From Pseudomonas sp. (lineage in GTDB: Bacteria > Pseudomonadota > Gammaproteobacteria > Pseudomonadales > Pseudomonadaceae), in assembly GCF_002796985.1 (NCBI RefSeq), contig NZ_PEKX01000009.1, forward strand, positions 202,545 to 266,544: a DNA stretch of 64,000 nucleotides, written 5' to 3'. The notes beneath the pieces were generated by a model. That model ran no database searches and was not told where the DNA came from. It saw only the letters and a list, made by a program, of their open reading frames with translations. The position numbers were made by a program, and so were the translations under genes. Below are positions 32,671-40,228 of this stretch, one piece after another (position 1 is the first letter of the stretch; every line of letters starts with the position of its first letter).

Positions 32671-33882
32671 TCAGCCCTCCTGGCCGAGCAGCGGCCCGGC
32701 GCTCTGCCGGCGCAGCTTGCGTTGCCAGCAGAACAGCGCGGCCAGCAGCACCAGGGGTATCCAGCAGAGGAACAGGTTGCCCAGCCCGACGAAGTGGCTG
32801 ATCGCCCCACCCAGCAGTGCGCCGGAAAAACTGCCGGACATCGAGGCAAGGTTGAACAGCCCGGAAATCTTGCTCTTGTCCATGGCGTGCTCGCCCAGTT
32901 GGGCCATGTTCACCAGATGGATGAGCGCTGCCGCCGCACTGAGCAGCACGCCGCCCAGGGCCAGCAGCCAGTAGTCGCGGGCGACGCCGAGCAGCAGCAG
33001 AGCGGCCAGTGCTGCCGCAAGGCTGCCAACGTAGGCCAGGCGCCGGCCGCTGCGTTCGATCAGGTAGCCGAAGCCGAACAGCCCGAGCACCGAGGCCAGG
33101 CCCTGAATCATCACCAGGCTCACCGCCTGGCCTTGCGTGAGGCCGACGACTTCCATCGCCAGCAGCAGGATGAAGGTGCCGAACAGCGCACTGGTGGCAG
33201 CGCTGAGCAGCTCGATCAGGCAGCTCTCGGCGATCTCGACGTTGGCCAGCATGGCGCCGACCTGTTGCAGCAATCCACCCGTGGCAGCGGCCACGGGCAC
33301 GTCATCACTGGGTACTTCTCCCTCCCAGAAACCGAGACTGTAGAAGGCCATCAGGCCGAAGCACAGGCCGATGGCGGCAAACCCCCAGGTGAAGCTCGCC
33401 GCGCCGCTCAGCCAGTTGCCCAGCAGCGGGCCGAGCAGGCCCATCCCCAGGGTCAGCGAGCCGCGGTACCAGCCGGCCTTGTCGTTGCCGATGCGCTTGA
33501 GCTGGCGCAGGAAGGCGCTGTTCATGGCGACGATGCGGAACGGGATGCACAGGCCGATCAGCAACCGGGCGAAGGCCAGCCACAGCCAGCCGCCGAACAG
33601 CGGGATAGCCAGGTTCAGCAGCATCGGCCCGAGGCTGGCGAGGAAGTACACCCGGCGCGCGCCGAAGCGAGCGATGACGAAGCCGGCGGGCAGGGTGAGG
33701 ATCACCATGCCCAGGGCCTCCATGGCCGAGATGATGCCGATCTGCATGGCGTTGGCGCCGATGCTGATGGCGTAGAGGGTGGTGACGATCTTCGCCATGC
33801 CGATGGTGGCGCCGCTGAAGGCTGCCAGCAGCATGAAGTTGAGCAGGAAGGCGGCGGGCCGCTCGGTGTTAGATGGCGACAT
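32671..33882 (-). CDS. MFS transporter within the organosulfur operon
   Basis: A 403-residue major facilitator with about twelve helices. The N-terminal motif A region reads GFVIARFGARRVYF near residues 65-78. The start ATG at 33882 overlaps the end of the DszB-like gene by 14 bp, so it is translated with it. Family members nearest in look are exporters. In an operon that imports and oxidises organosulfur compounds, it may export the desulfurised carbon product or sulfite, but this is inferred from position only. Confidence 0.82.
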   Translation of the reverse strand: MSPSNTERPAAFLLNFMLLAAFSGATIGMAKIVTTLYAISIGANAMQIGIISAMEALGMVILTLPAGFVIARFGARRVYFLASLGPMLLNLAIPLFGGWLWLAFARLLIGLCIPFRIVAMNSAFLRQLKRIGNDKAGWYRGSLTLGMGLLGPLLGNWLSGAASFTWGFAAIGLCFGLMAFYSLGFWEGEVPSDDVPVAAATGGLLQQVGAMLANVEIAESCLIELLSAATSALFGTFILLLAMEVVGLTQGQAVSLVMIQGLASVLGLFGFGYLIERSGRRLAYVGSLAAALAALLLLGVARDYWLLALGGVLLSAAAALIHLVNMAQLGEHAMDKSKISGLFNLASMSGSFSGALLGGAISHFVGLGNLFLCWIPLVLLAALFCWQRKLRRQSAGPLLGQEG

Positions 33883-34924
33883 CGATCCCCCCCAGCAGGG
33901 TTTCCAGCGGGCGTGGGTCGATCCAGTCGTCGACGCTGAAGTTCTTGCCGATGAACTCCCAGCGCTGCAGAAACGCAGTGAGGTCGCGCAGCGCGTTGAC
34001 CGAGCGTTCCGCCAGGTTGGTCTGCAGGCGCAGGTGCGCGTCATCGCCATAGGCGCTGGCCACCCAGAACTCGCTGGTGTTCAGCTCGCGGGCAAGGAAG
34101 CGGCGGGTTTCTTCGGGGTGCGCCCAGGCCCATTGCTCGGCGTGCAGCACGCTATCGAGCACCCGCACGGCGGCATCGAAATGCTCGTCCAGCAGTTGCT
34201 GGTCGACGGTCAGGGTGCGCGGTGTGCCGATGTTCGAACGCACCAGCGGCTCGGGGTGCGAGCCGACGTCCAGCACCACATGCAGGCCGAACTCGTGGGC
34301 CAGCTGCAGGCCGTGGGCGCCCTTGAGGAAGATGGCGTCGATGTCGCCGCGCAGCAGGCCGATCAGCTCGTTGTTGCGCTGCACCACGCGGTTGCCCTTG
34401 AGGGCCACCTGGGCGCCGAACACGTGGCGCACCGGGTCGTCGCTGAAGGTGCCGCCGTAGGGGTAGTCCACCAGCTCGACGTCGCGCACTTCCAGGCCTT
34501 CCAGCCGCAGGGCGTTTTCCAGGCCGCGCAGGGACTGGGCGCGGGTGAAGTCGATCTGCACGTTGGCCCACTTCGGCAGGCCGAAGCGCCGGTGGCGCAG
34601 GTCGCGGATGCTGCGCACGCCGCTGTCCGGCGCGCTGACGATGAGCTGCACTTCGTCGCTCCACGACAGCCCGAGCACCCGCGTGCGCGCGCCGTTGGCG
34701 CGGGCCCAGATGGCCGGGATGTTGCCACCGTGGCGCACGGAGTAGGGCAGGTGATGGTCGAAATGCGCCTCGCGCACCTCGCGTTCGGAAGACTCGCGCA
34801 ACGACTGGATGCGCGTGCCGAACGGGCGGAAGGCCTGCGCCAGGCGCCCGGATTCGACGGCTATGCCGAGCCCCGTGGGAACGGGGCTGTGGGTGTACCA
34901 GAGGGTTTCCAGCGGTGTGCTCAT
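33869..34924 (-). CDS. DszB-like protein with Cys-to-Ser change (sulfinate-binding or desulfinase paralogue)
   Basis: A 351-residue protein with a periplasmic-binding-protein-like fold but no signal peptide. It aligns at key points with DszB, the sulfinate desulfinase of Rhodococcus. DszB uses Cys27, His60 and Arg70; here the segment YTHSPVPTG puts Ser13 at the cysteine position, while HFDHHLPYSVRHGGNIPA keeps His54 and Arg64 at the exact 10-residue spacing. It has the same length as its neighbour at 35010 and is clearly its paralogue. Losing the cysteine suggests it binds rather than cleaves, or uses another chemistry. Confidence 0.8.
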   Translation of the reverse strand: MSTPLETLWYTHSPVPTGLGIAVESGRLAQAFRPFGTRIQSLRESSEREVREAHFDHHLPYSVRHGGNIPAIWARANGARTRVLGLSWSDEVQLIVSAPDSGVRSIRDLRHRRFGLPKWANVQIDFTRAQSLRGLENALRLEGLEVRDVELVDYPYGGTFSDDPVRHVFGAQVALKGNRVVQRNNELIGLLRGDIDAIFLKGAHGLQLAHEFGLHVVLDVGSHPEPLVRSNIGTPRTLTVDQQLLDEHFDAAVRVLDSVLHAEQWAWAHPEETRRFLARELNTSEFWVASAYGDDAHLRLQTNLAERSVNALRDLTAFLQRWEFIGKNFSVDDWIDPRPLETLLGGIDVAI

Positions 34925-34946
34925 GGGTGTCCGTCGGGGGATGAAA

Positions 34947-34970
34947 GCCCCCGCGCCGTCGCGCGGGGGC
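34947..34970 (-). terminator. Strong hairpin between the two DszB-like genes
   Basis: GCCCCCGCGC and GCGCGGGGGC form a perfect 10-bp stem with a 4-nt loop. In the direction of transcription only TTTC follows, so it may act as a partial terminator or an RNA stability element. Confidence 0.6.
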
Positions 34971-35009
34971 CAGGTCGGGAAACAGAGGGAGTCGCCCTCG
35001 TGACGTTGA

Positions 35010-36065
35010 TCAGCCGGTCTTCTGCGCGAGACGGCTGCGCAGAGCTTCCAGCGGGCGCGGGTCGATCCATTCGCGCACGTCGAAGCGCGCCGGGATGAAG
35101 TTCCAGCGCTGCAGGAAGTCGGTGAAGTCCTGCAGGGCGAGGATCGAGCCTTCGTCCAGGTTGGTGCGCAGGCGCAGGTGGGCGTCTTCGCCATAGGCGG
35201 TGGCGACCCAGAATTCGCTGCTGTTGGTTTCCCGCGCCAGGTAGCGGCGGGTGTCGTCCGGGTGCTGGTGCGCCCAGTCTTCCGCGCGCAATACCGAGGC
35301 GAGGATCGCGGTGGCGGCGTCGGGGTGTTGCTCCAGCAGGTTGAGGTCGACGCTCAAGGTGCGAGGCGTGCCGTTGTTGGCGCGGATAAGCGGCTCCGGA
35401 TGGGCGCCGGTGTCGATCACCGTGTGCAGGCCGAACTGCTGCGCCAGCTGCACGGCGTGGGCGCCCTTGAGGAAGATCGCGTCCACTTCGCCACGCAGCA
35501 GGCCGACCAGTTCCGGGTTCTGGCTGCGCCGACGGCTGCCGCCGTGACCGGTGATGCCGACGATGTTGCCCGGCGCCTCGTCGCTGAAGGTGCCCTTCAG
35601 GCCGAAGTCCACCAGCTCCAGGTCGCGTACTTCCAGGCCTTCCAGGCGCAGGGCGTTCTCCAGGCCGCGGATGGCCTGGGCGCGGGTGAAGTCGATCTGC
35701 GCGCCGCTCCAGTCCGGCAGGCCGAAGCGCCGGCCCTTGAGGTCGCGCACGCTGCGGATGCCGCTCTCGGCGGTGGTCAGGATCAGTTGCGCCTCATCGG
35801 CCCAGGACAGGCCGATCACGCGGGTTTCGCGGCCGCTGGCGCGGGCCCAGATGGCCGGGATGTTGCCGCCGTGGCGCACCGAGTTCTGCAGGGTGTGGTC
35901 GAAGTGCGACTCGCGCACCGCCTGGTCGGCGGACTCGCGCAGCGACTTGATCTGCGTGCCCTGCTCGGCAAGGGATTCTTCCAGCCAGCCTTTCTGCACG
36001 GCGATGCCGAGGCCGGTGGGTACCGGGCAGCGGGTGTACCAGAGGGTATCGAGGGGACGGGACAT
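35010..36065 (-). CDS. DszB-like sulfinate desulfinase candidate (catalytic residues kept)
   Basis: 351 residues, paralogous to the protein at 33869. All three DszB catalytic positions are present: Cys13 in YTRCPVPTG, His54 and Arg64 in SHFDHTLQNSVRHGGNIPA, with the same 10-residue His-Arg spacing as DszB His60-Arg70. No signal peptide, so it should be cytoplasmic. DszB hydrolyses an aryl sulfinate to a phenol and sulfite. AAGGAG precedes the ATG at 36065. It lies 17 bp after the SsuD-like monooxygenase gene, which could supply the sulfinate. Genome pipelines may label it a substrate-binding protein because of the shared fold. Confidence 0.8.
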   Translation of the reverse strand: MSRPLDTLWYTRCPVPTGLGIAVQKGWLEESLAEQGTQIKSLRESADQAVRESHFDHTLQNSVRHGGNIPAIWARASGRETRVIGLSWADEAQLILTTAESGIRSVRDLKGRRFGLPDWSGAQIDFTRAQAIRGLENALRLEGLEVRDLELVDFGLKGTFSDEAPGNIVGITGHGGSRRRSQNPELVGLLRGEVDAIFLKGAHAVQLAQQFGLHTVIDTGAHPEPLIRANNGTPRTLSVDLNLLEQHPDAATAILASVLRAEDWAHQHPDDTRRYLARETNSSEFWVATAYGEDAHLRLRTNLDEGSILALQDFTDFLQRWNFIPARFDVREWIDPRPLEALRSRLAQKTG

Positions 36066-36082
36066 GTGCAGCTCCTTGTGGC

Positions 36083-37237
36083 TCAGGCGCGGGCCTTGAG
36101 TTCGTGGACGTCGGCGCGTTTGCCCTGCACCAGCGGCAGGACTTCCTGGCCGATGCGCAGGGCTTCTTCCAGGTGCGGGTTGCCGGCGAGGATGAAGGTG
36201 GAGAAACCGGCATCGCGGTATTCGGCGAGGCGCTCGGCGACGTTCTCGTGGCTGCCCACCAGGCCGATGGTCGGCCCCGGCTTGGCCTTGCCGAAGCCGG
36301 CCCAGAGGTTGGGACCGAGGATCAGGTCGTCGAAGCGCTCGACGTTCTGGTGGTAAGCGGTCTGCCGCGCGGCGCCGACGGAATCCGAGCCAGTGGCGAA
36401 GTTCTTGATGAAGGCGCTGGTGCGCGCGTCGATGCGCTCGTACTGGCGGCGCAGTTCGCTCCAGGCGGCCTCTTCGGTTTCGCGGGCGAACAGATCGATG
36501 CGGATGCCGAAGCGGATCTCGCGGCCCTGCTTGTCGGCCAGCTCGCGCACCCGTTCCAGGTGCGGCTTGAGCTTGTCGATGGGTTCGGCCCAGTTGAGGT
36601 AGACGTCGGCGTGCTTGGCTGCGACGTCCAGCGCCGGGTCGGAGAAACCGGAGAAGTACACGCCGGGTTTGCGCACGTTGCGCAGCGCGATCGGCAGCGA
36701 GCCGTTCTCCAGCTGGTAGATGTCGCCCTGGTAGGAGAACTGCTCGTTCTTCCACAGGCCGTCGATGATGTCGAGGAACTCGCCTGTGCGCTGGTAGCGC
36801 TTGTCGTGTTCGAGGAAGTCGCCGTTGGCGCGCTGGCTGGCGGGGTTGCCGCCAGTGATGATGTTCCATTCCAGGCGGTCGCGGGACAGGTGCTGGAGGA
36901 TCGCTGCCTGCTGCGCGGCATAGGCCGGCAGAGTCCAGGCGGCCTGGAAGGCGATCAGGAACTTGATCCGGCGGGTCTCGCGGGCCAGCGCGGCGGCGGC
37001 GATCCACGGCTCCGGCCCGGTGGGCAGCAGCGCGCCCTCGAAGCCGGCGATCTCGGCGGCCTTGGCCACCTGGGCGATGTAGTCGATGTAGGTGAAGCCG
37101 TCCGGCTCGCCGTTGGGCAGGCGGCCCGGCGCAATGTTGCCGGGGCGCTCGATATGGCTGCCACGGTTGTTCTTGTCAGAGGCGAGATAGGGACCGTCGC
37201 TGCCCAGCGGCAGTCGCCAGAAGAATTCAGTACTCAT
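36083..37237 (-). CDS. LLM-class FMN-dependent monooxygenase, SsuD-like
   Basis: A 384-residue flavin-dependent monooxygenase of the bacterial luciferase family, closest in layout to alkanesulfonate monooxygenase SsuD (~381). Shared blocks include FLIAFQAAWTLPAYAAQQAA, WNIITGG, IRFGIR, TDSVG-like GSDSVG and PNLWAGFG. Residues important in E. coli SsuD are altered: Cys54 is absent, His228 aligns with Asp (GIRID), Arg297 is Lys/Pro sequence and Tyr331 is Asn (AGNPHLEE). So the substrate is probably not a plain alkanesulfonate; a sulfone or sulfonate giving a sulfinate fits the adjacent DszB-like gene. No flavin reductase is encoded beside it. Confidence 0.86.
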   Translation of the reverse strand: MSTEFFWRLPLGSDGPYLASDKNNRGSHIERPGNIAPGRLPNGEPDGFTYIDYIAQVAKAAEIAGFEGALLPTGPEPWIAAAALARETRRIKFLIAFQAAWTLPAYAAQQAAILQHLSRDRLEWNIITGGNPASQRANGDFLEHDKRYQRTGEFLDIIDGLWKNEQFSYQGDIYQLENGSLPIALRNVRKPGVYFSGFSDPALDVAAKHADVYLNWAEPIDKLKPHLERVRELADKQGREIRFGIRIDLFARETEEAAWSELRRQYERIDARTSAFIKNFATGSDSVGAARQTAYHQNVERFDDLILGPNLWAGFGKAKPGPTIGLVGSHENVAERLAEYRDAGFSTFILAGNPHLEEALRIGQEVLPLVQGKRADVHELKARA

Positions 37238-37576
37238 GGCCTTGCTCCTTTACTTGGCGGGGGCAGCGTCGTGCTGCTCGTGCAAGGTCTTGAGCAAGGG
37301 CTGTGCCCAAAGCCCGCAAGCCAGGCGGGGCGCGGTTTGCAGGCTGGTGTGCTGCTCTGGCAGCAGGGCGTTTGTCTGTACAGCAGCAGTGGGTCAGCAG
37401 GGGATGCTGGGCGGGCAGCAATTTTTCCCGCTCTGCCAGGGTTGGCACCTGGCTGTTGGCTTTGATATTTTCTAACCTGTTGATTTGTAGCGATATTTTA
37501 TAGTGGCACAAGTCCTGCTCAGTCAGTGGAACACCGCCATGCGGTTCATCCATCCCCGACTGCCAGGAGGCATTCC
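37238..37576. promoter_or_regulatory. Divergent promoter region of the organosulfur island
   Basis: 339 bp between the SsuD-like operon (left) and the class II aldolase gene (right). It holds the palindrome TGCTGC-TCTG-GCAGCA at 37350-37365 and a CAGCAGCAG-TGG-GTCAGCAGG run from about 37381. Both features recur upstream of the TonB receptor gene. A very AT-rich stretch at 37460-37505 near the aldolase gene may hold a promoter. Confidence 0.6.
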
Positions 37577-38308
37577 ATGTCCACCCTCGACCCGCAACTC
37601 GCCCGCCAGCTCGAACAGGTCCGCCGCGATTTCGCCAAGGCCTTCCGCGTGCTCAAGGACAGCCGCACCCTCACCGCCACCAACACCTACCAGGCCTACG
37701 TGCGGGTGCCGGACAGCGACAAGGTGATCGCCGTGCACGCGCCCAACCCGTGGGCGGACGACCAGGAAATCCGCGCGGTGGTCGCCACCTATGAAGGCGA
37801 GGTGATCCTCGACGAAAGCATTCCCGGCGCAACCCCGCTGAGTGGCCGTGGCGCAGGCGGCAACGGCAAGCGCTACGCGGCGATCTTCCAGGTGCGCCCG
37901 GAGGTGAACGTGGTGATCCACGTGCACACCCCTTACCTCGGCGGCTGGGCCAGTGCCCACCGCGTGCTGCCGATCCGCTATGCCGCCTCCCAGCGCGTGA
38001 CCCTGGCCCGCGAGCTGCCGATCTACATCGACCGCCGCCAGCCCGAGCCGCTGTTCATCCTCGACCGGCTCGCCGAGAACGCCAACACCCCGGCGATTCT
38101 CGAAGCCAACGGCGGCGCGACCTTCTGGGGCGACGACCTGATCAAGGCATCCAAGCTGATCCTGCTGATCGAGGAAGGCGCGTACTTCCAGGGCCTTGCC
38201 GAAGGCCTCGGCGGCTCCCAGGAATTCGGTCCTGGCGTGCTGGAACAGCAATGGAAGATGACCGGCCTCTGGGAGCAGGGCCAGAAGCTGCTGGAAGCGG
38301 CGGCCTGA
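37577..38308 (+). CDS. Class II aldolase/adducin family protein
   Basis: A 243-residue metal-dependent aldolase-fold protein. The zinc-binding HxH is VIHVHTPYLGGWA near residues 115-127, preceded by GRGAGGNGKRYAAIF and followed later by NGGATFWGDDLIKA, which is the family's second metal/substrate region. Relatives include fuculose-phosphate aldolase, ribulose epimerases, MtnB and the Ald2 enzymes of methylthio metabolism. Divergent transcription from the SsuD/DszB-like operon suggests it acts on the carbon skeleton left after desulfurisation. AGGAGG precedes the ATG at 37577 and a terminator follows. Confidence 0.85.
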   Translation: MSTLDPQLARQLEQVRRDFAKAFRVLKDSRTLTATNTYQAYVRVPDSDKVIAVHAPNPWADDQEIRAVVATYEGEVILDESIPGATPLSGRGAGGNGKRYAAIFQVRPEVNVVIHVHTPYLGGWASAHRVLPIRYAASQRVTLARELPIYIDRRQPEPLFILDRLAENANTPAILEANGGATFWGDDLIKASKLILLIEEGAYFQGLAEGLGGSQEFGPGVLEQQWKMTGLWEQGQKLLEAAA

Positions 38309-38327
38309 GTTTCTTCCCGGCATGAAG

Positions 38328-38352
38328 AAGCCCTCTTGCGAGGGCTTTTTTT
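38328..38352. terminator. Terminator after the class II aldolase gene
   Basis: AAGCCCTC and GAGGGCTT pair around TTGC, followed by a run of T. It also lies at the convergent end of hicB. Confidence 0.87.
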
Positions 38353-38371
38353 GTGGGCGAGGATCAGGCTC

Positions 38372-38719
38372 CTACAGGCTCCGTGTGTTCTTCCGCGCCG
38401 CGCGCTCGAACACATTCTCCGCCCATTGATTCAGGCTCTTGCCGGAGGCCTTCGCTGCGATGACGGCGGCCGCATGCACCTCCGGCCGGATGCGCAGCAT
38501 GATCTTCCCGGACGCGGGCTTCTCCGGCTCCACGCCGCGCTCGGCGCAGTCAGCGAGATAGTCCTCGACCGCCTCCTGCAAGGCAGCATGCAAACCACCG
38601 ACGCTGTCGGCATGGAAGCTGATGATGTCGTGCACGCCCAGCAGGCGACCCACGAAAAGATCGTCGCGGTCGTCGAACTCGATGCGGGCGGTGTAACCCT
38701 TGTAGGTCATGCGACTCAT
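38372..38719 (-). CDS. hicB: HicB-family antitoxin
   Basis: A 115-residue antitoxin. The N-terminal half is the partly degraded RNase-H-like HicB fold (YKGYTARIEFDDRDDLFVGR and the SVGGLHAALQEAVEDYL block), and the C-terminal half is a ribbon-helix-helix/Arc-like DNA-binding segment (GKIMLRIRPEVHAAAVIAAK, GKSLNQWAENV). It neutralises HicA and represses the operon through the palindrome upstream. It overlaps the hicA stop by 4 bp (ATGA). Confidence 0.93.
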   Translation of the reverse strand: MSRMTYKGYTARIEFDDRDDLFVGRLLGVHDIISFHADSVGGLHAALQEAVEDYLADCAERGVEPEKPASGKIMLRIRPEVHAAAVIAAKASGKSLNQWAENVFERAARKNTRSL

Positions 38720-38973
38720 GTTTCCACTCCAGCCCGGCGCAGGAGTTCGCGGGCTTCTTCGACCTGGTAGCGCTTGGCTTCCTTGCCCGGATGCGGGCGA
38801 TGGCAGCGCCAGGTCTGTCCTTGCAGAACCATCCTTACTCGCGAGCCCTCTCGCTCCTCCACGACTCCGCCCAGATACAGGATCAGGGCCTCGATGTCGG
38901 CAAACACGATCCCCGCACTGGTGGGCGTGCGGTAGATCATGGCAAGGGTCTTTCGGTGGCGGTTCTGCATCAT
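38716..38973 (-). CDS. hicA: HicA-family mRNA interferase toxin
   Basis: An 85-residue toxin with the small double-stranded-RNA-binding-like fold. It starts MMQNRHRKTLAMIY, then DIEALILYLGG, GSRVRMVLQGQTWRCHRPHP and a final helix, the pattern of chromosomal HicA (E. coli-like longer form). HicA cleaves mRNA; its histidine-rich HRPHP segment lies where the family motif is. Transcribed first, with hicB second. Located inside the sulfur island between the aldolase gene and the binding-protein operon. Confidence 0.92.
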   Translation of the reverse strand: MMQNRHRKTLAMIYRTPTSAGIVFADIEALILYLGGVVEEREGSRVRMVLQGQTWRCHRPHPGKEAKRYQVEEARELLRRAGVET

Positions 38974-38975
38974 TG

Positions 38976-39000
38976 AATGCTATCGCTGAATGATAGCATT
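38976..39000. promoter_or_regulatory. hicAB operator
   Basis: AATGCTATC and GATAGCATT form a perfect 9-bp inverted repeat with a 7-nt spacer, beginning 3 bp upstream of the first hicA codon. It is the expected binding site of the HicB ribbon-helix-helix domain. Confidence 0.82.
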
Positions 39001-39048
39001 TACTGTCCGCCTCCTGCGTAGATTGAGATCGAAACGTCGGGTCACTCC

Positions 39049-39130
39049 GTAGGAGTGGACTCCGTCCGCGATGTGCAACAGGCCAGCTCCGAGCGGCCGG
39101 CTATCTATCGCGGACAGAGTTCGCTCCTAC
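39049..39130. repeat. Inverted REP pair between hicA and the binding-protein gene
   Basis: Plus-strand REP at 39049-39072 and a slightly diverged minus-strand copy at 39107-39130, 6 bp past the stop of the binding-protein gene, where it may protect the 3' end of that transcript. Confidence 0.86.
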
Positions 39131-39136
39131 ATCAGA

Positions 39137-40213
39137 TCAAGGCTTGGCGGCGACGGAAGTCCCGGCGCTACGCTGCCAGAAGCTCTCCAGCTGCAAGTTC
39201 TTCAATCCCTGCTCGACGAACTTCGGTTCCAGCAGGTCATCGACTTTCACCTCGTTGCGGATCAGTTTCGCCTTCAGGCTGTAGGCGATGCCGTCGGTGT
39301 AGTGCTGGCGCAGGGCGTCGTCGTAGAGCGGGGAGAAGTGCGCCGGCCACGGTTCGCCGGAGACCTCGCGCTGCAGCACGCTCAGCGGCACGCCGGAGCG
39401 AGTCTGGGCTTGCTGGTACTCCGCCTGGTTGGCGTCCTGGGAAACCCACCACGCGGCTTTCAGGTAGGCGTCCACCACCAGTTGGGCGAGGTCGGGATGG
39501 TCCTTGACGAAGTCCCGCGCGCCCCAGACTTCGGCACGCATCTTCCAGTCCGCCGGCGCTTCCTTGCTCGACCAGATAATGCGGCCGACCTGCTTGTCTT
39601 CCAGCAGGAAGGCGTCACTGAGGGTGAAGAAGGCATCCACGCGATCAGCACTCAGCGCGGCAGCGCCGGCCTGCGGGTTGAGGTTGAAAATACGGAAGTC
39701 GCTGAACTGCAGGTGGTTGGCTTCCAGCAGCTTGGCGAATGACAGCTCCCACGGCCGACCACGGTGCAGGGCGATGCGCTTGCCCTTGAGGTCGGCGATG
39801 GATTTGGCCGTGGAGCCCGGCGGCACCACCAGGTAGACGTTGTTGCCGATGCCGCCGGGAACGATCAGTTGGGTCTGCACGCCGGAGGCGTTGGCGATGA
39901 TCGACGGCAGGTCGCCGTAGAAGGCGAAGTCGATGCGTTTGTTGGCGAACTCCTCGTTGACGAAGGTGCCCACCGAGCCGGTAGCAGCGGGCACCCATTC
40001 CAGCTTGACGCCGCGCTGGGCCAGTTGCTGCTCCAGCCACTTGTCACGGTCGATGACGTAGGACGGGCCGTTGAAGGTGATTTGCCCGGCGTTGGCGTAG
40101 GCCACCGTGGCGATACGCAGGGTGGTCGGCTGCTCGGCGGCCAGGGCGTGGCCGGCGAGCAGCGCGGCGGCGGCCGGCAGCAGCCGGCGCAGCGCACGAT
40201 GCAGAAGGTTCAT
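39137..40213 (-). CDS. ABC transporter periplasmic binding protein, sulfonate/nitrate type (SsuA-like)
   Basis: A 358-residue periplasmic binding protein with a Sec signal peptide (first ~25 residues, ending ALAAE). The mature part starts TLRIATVAYANAGQITFNGP and contains DFAFYGDLPSIIANASG and NVYLVVPPGSTAKSIADLKG, the blocks of the SsuA/TauA/NMT1 family. It probably feeds the two-permease importer encoded at 30315-32667, since that operon has no binding protein of its own. It follows the TonB receptor gene by 15 bp, forming a receptor-plus-binding-protein unit. Confidence 0.88.
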   Translation of the reverse strand: MNLLHRALRRLLPAAAALLAGHALAAEQPTTLRIATVAYANAGQITFNGPSYVIDRDKWLEQQLAQRGVKLEWVPAATGSVGTFVNEEFANKRIDFAFYGDLPSIIANASGVQTQLIVPGGIGNNVYLVVPPGSTAKSIADLKGKRIALHRGRPWELSFAKLLEANHLQFSDFRIFNLNPQAGAAALSADRVDAFFTLSDAFLLEDKQVGRIIWSSKEAPADWKMRAEVWGARDFVKDHPDLAQLVVDAYLKAAWWVSQDANQAEYQQAQTRSGVPLSVLQREVSGEPWPAHFSPLYDDALRQHYTDGIAYSLKAKLIRNEVKVDDLLEPKFVEQGLKNLQLESFWQRSAGTSVAAKP

Positions 40214-40228
40214 GGGTTTTTGCCTCGC

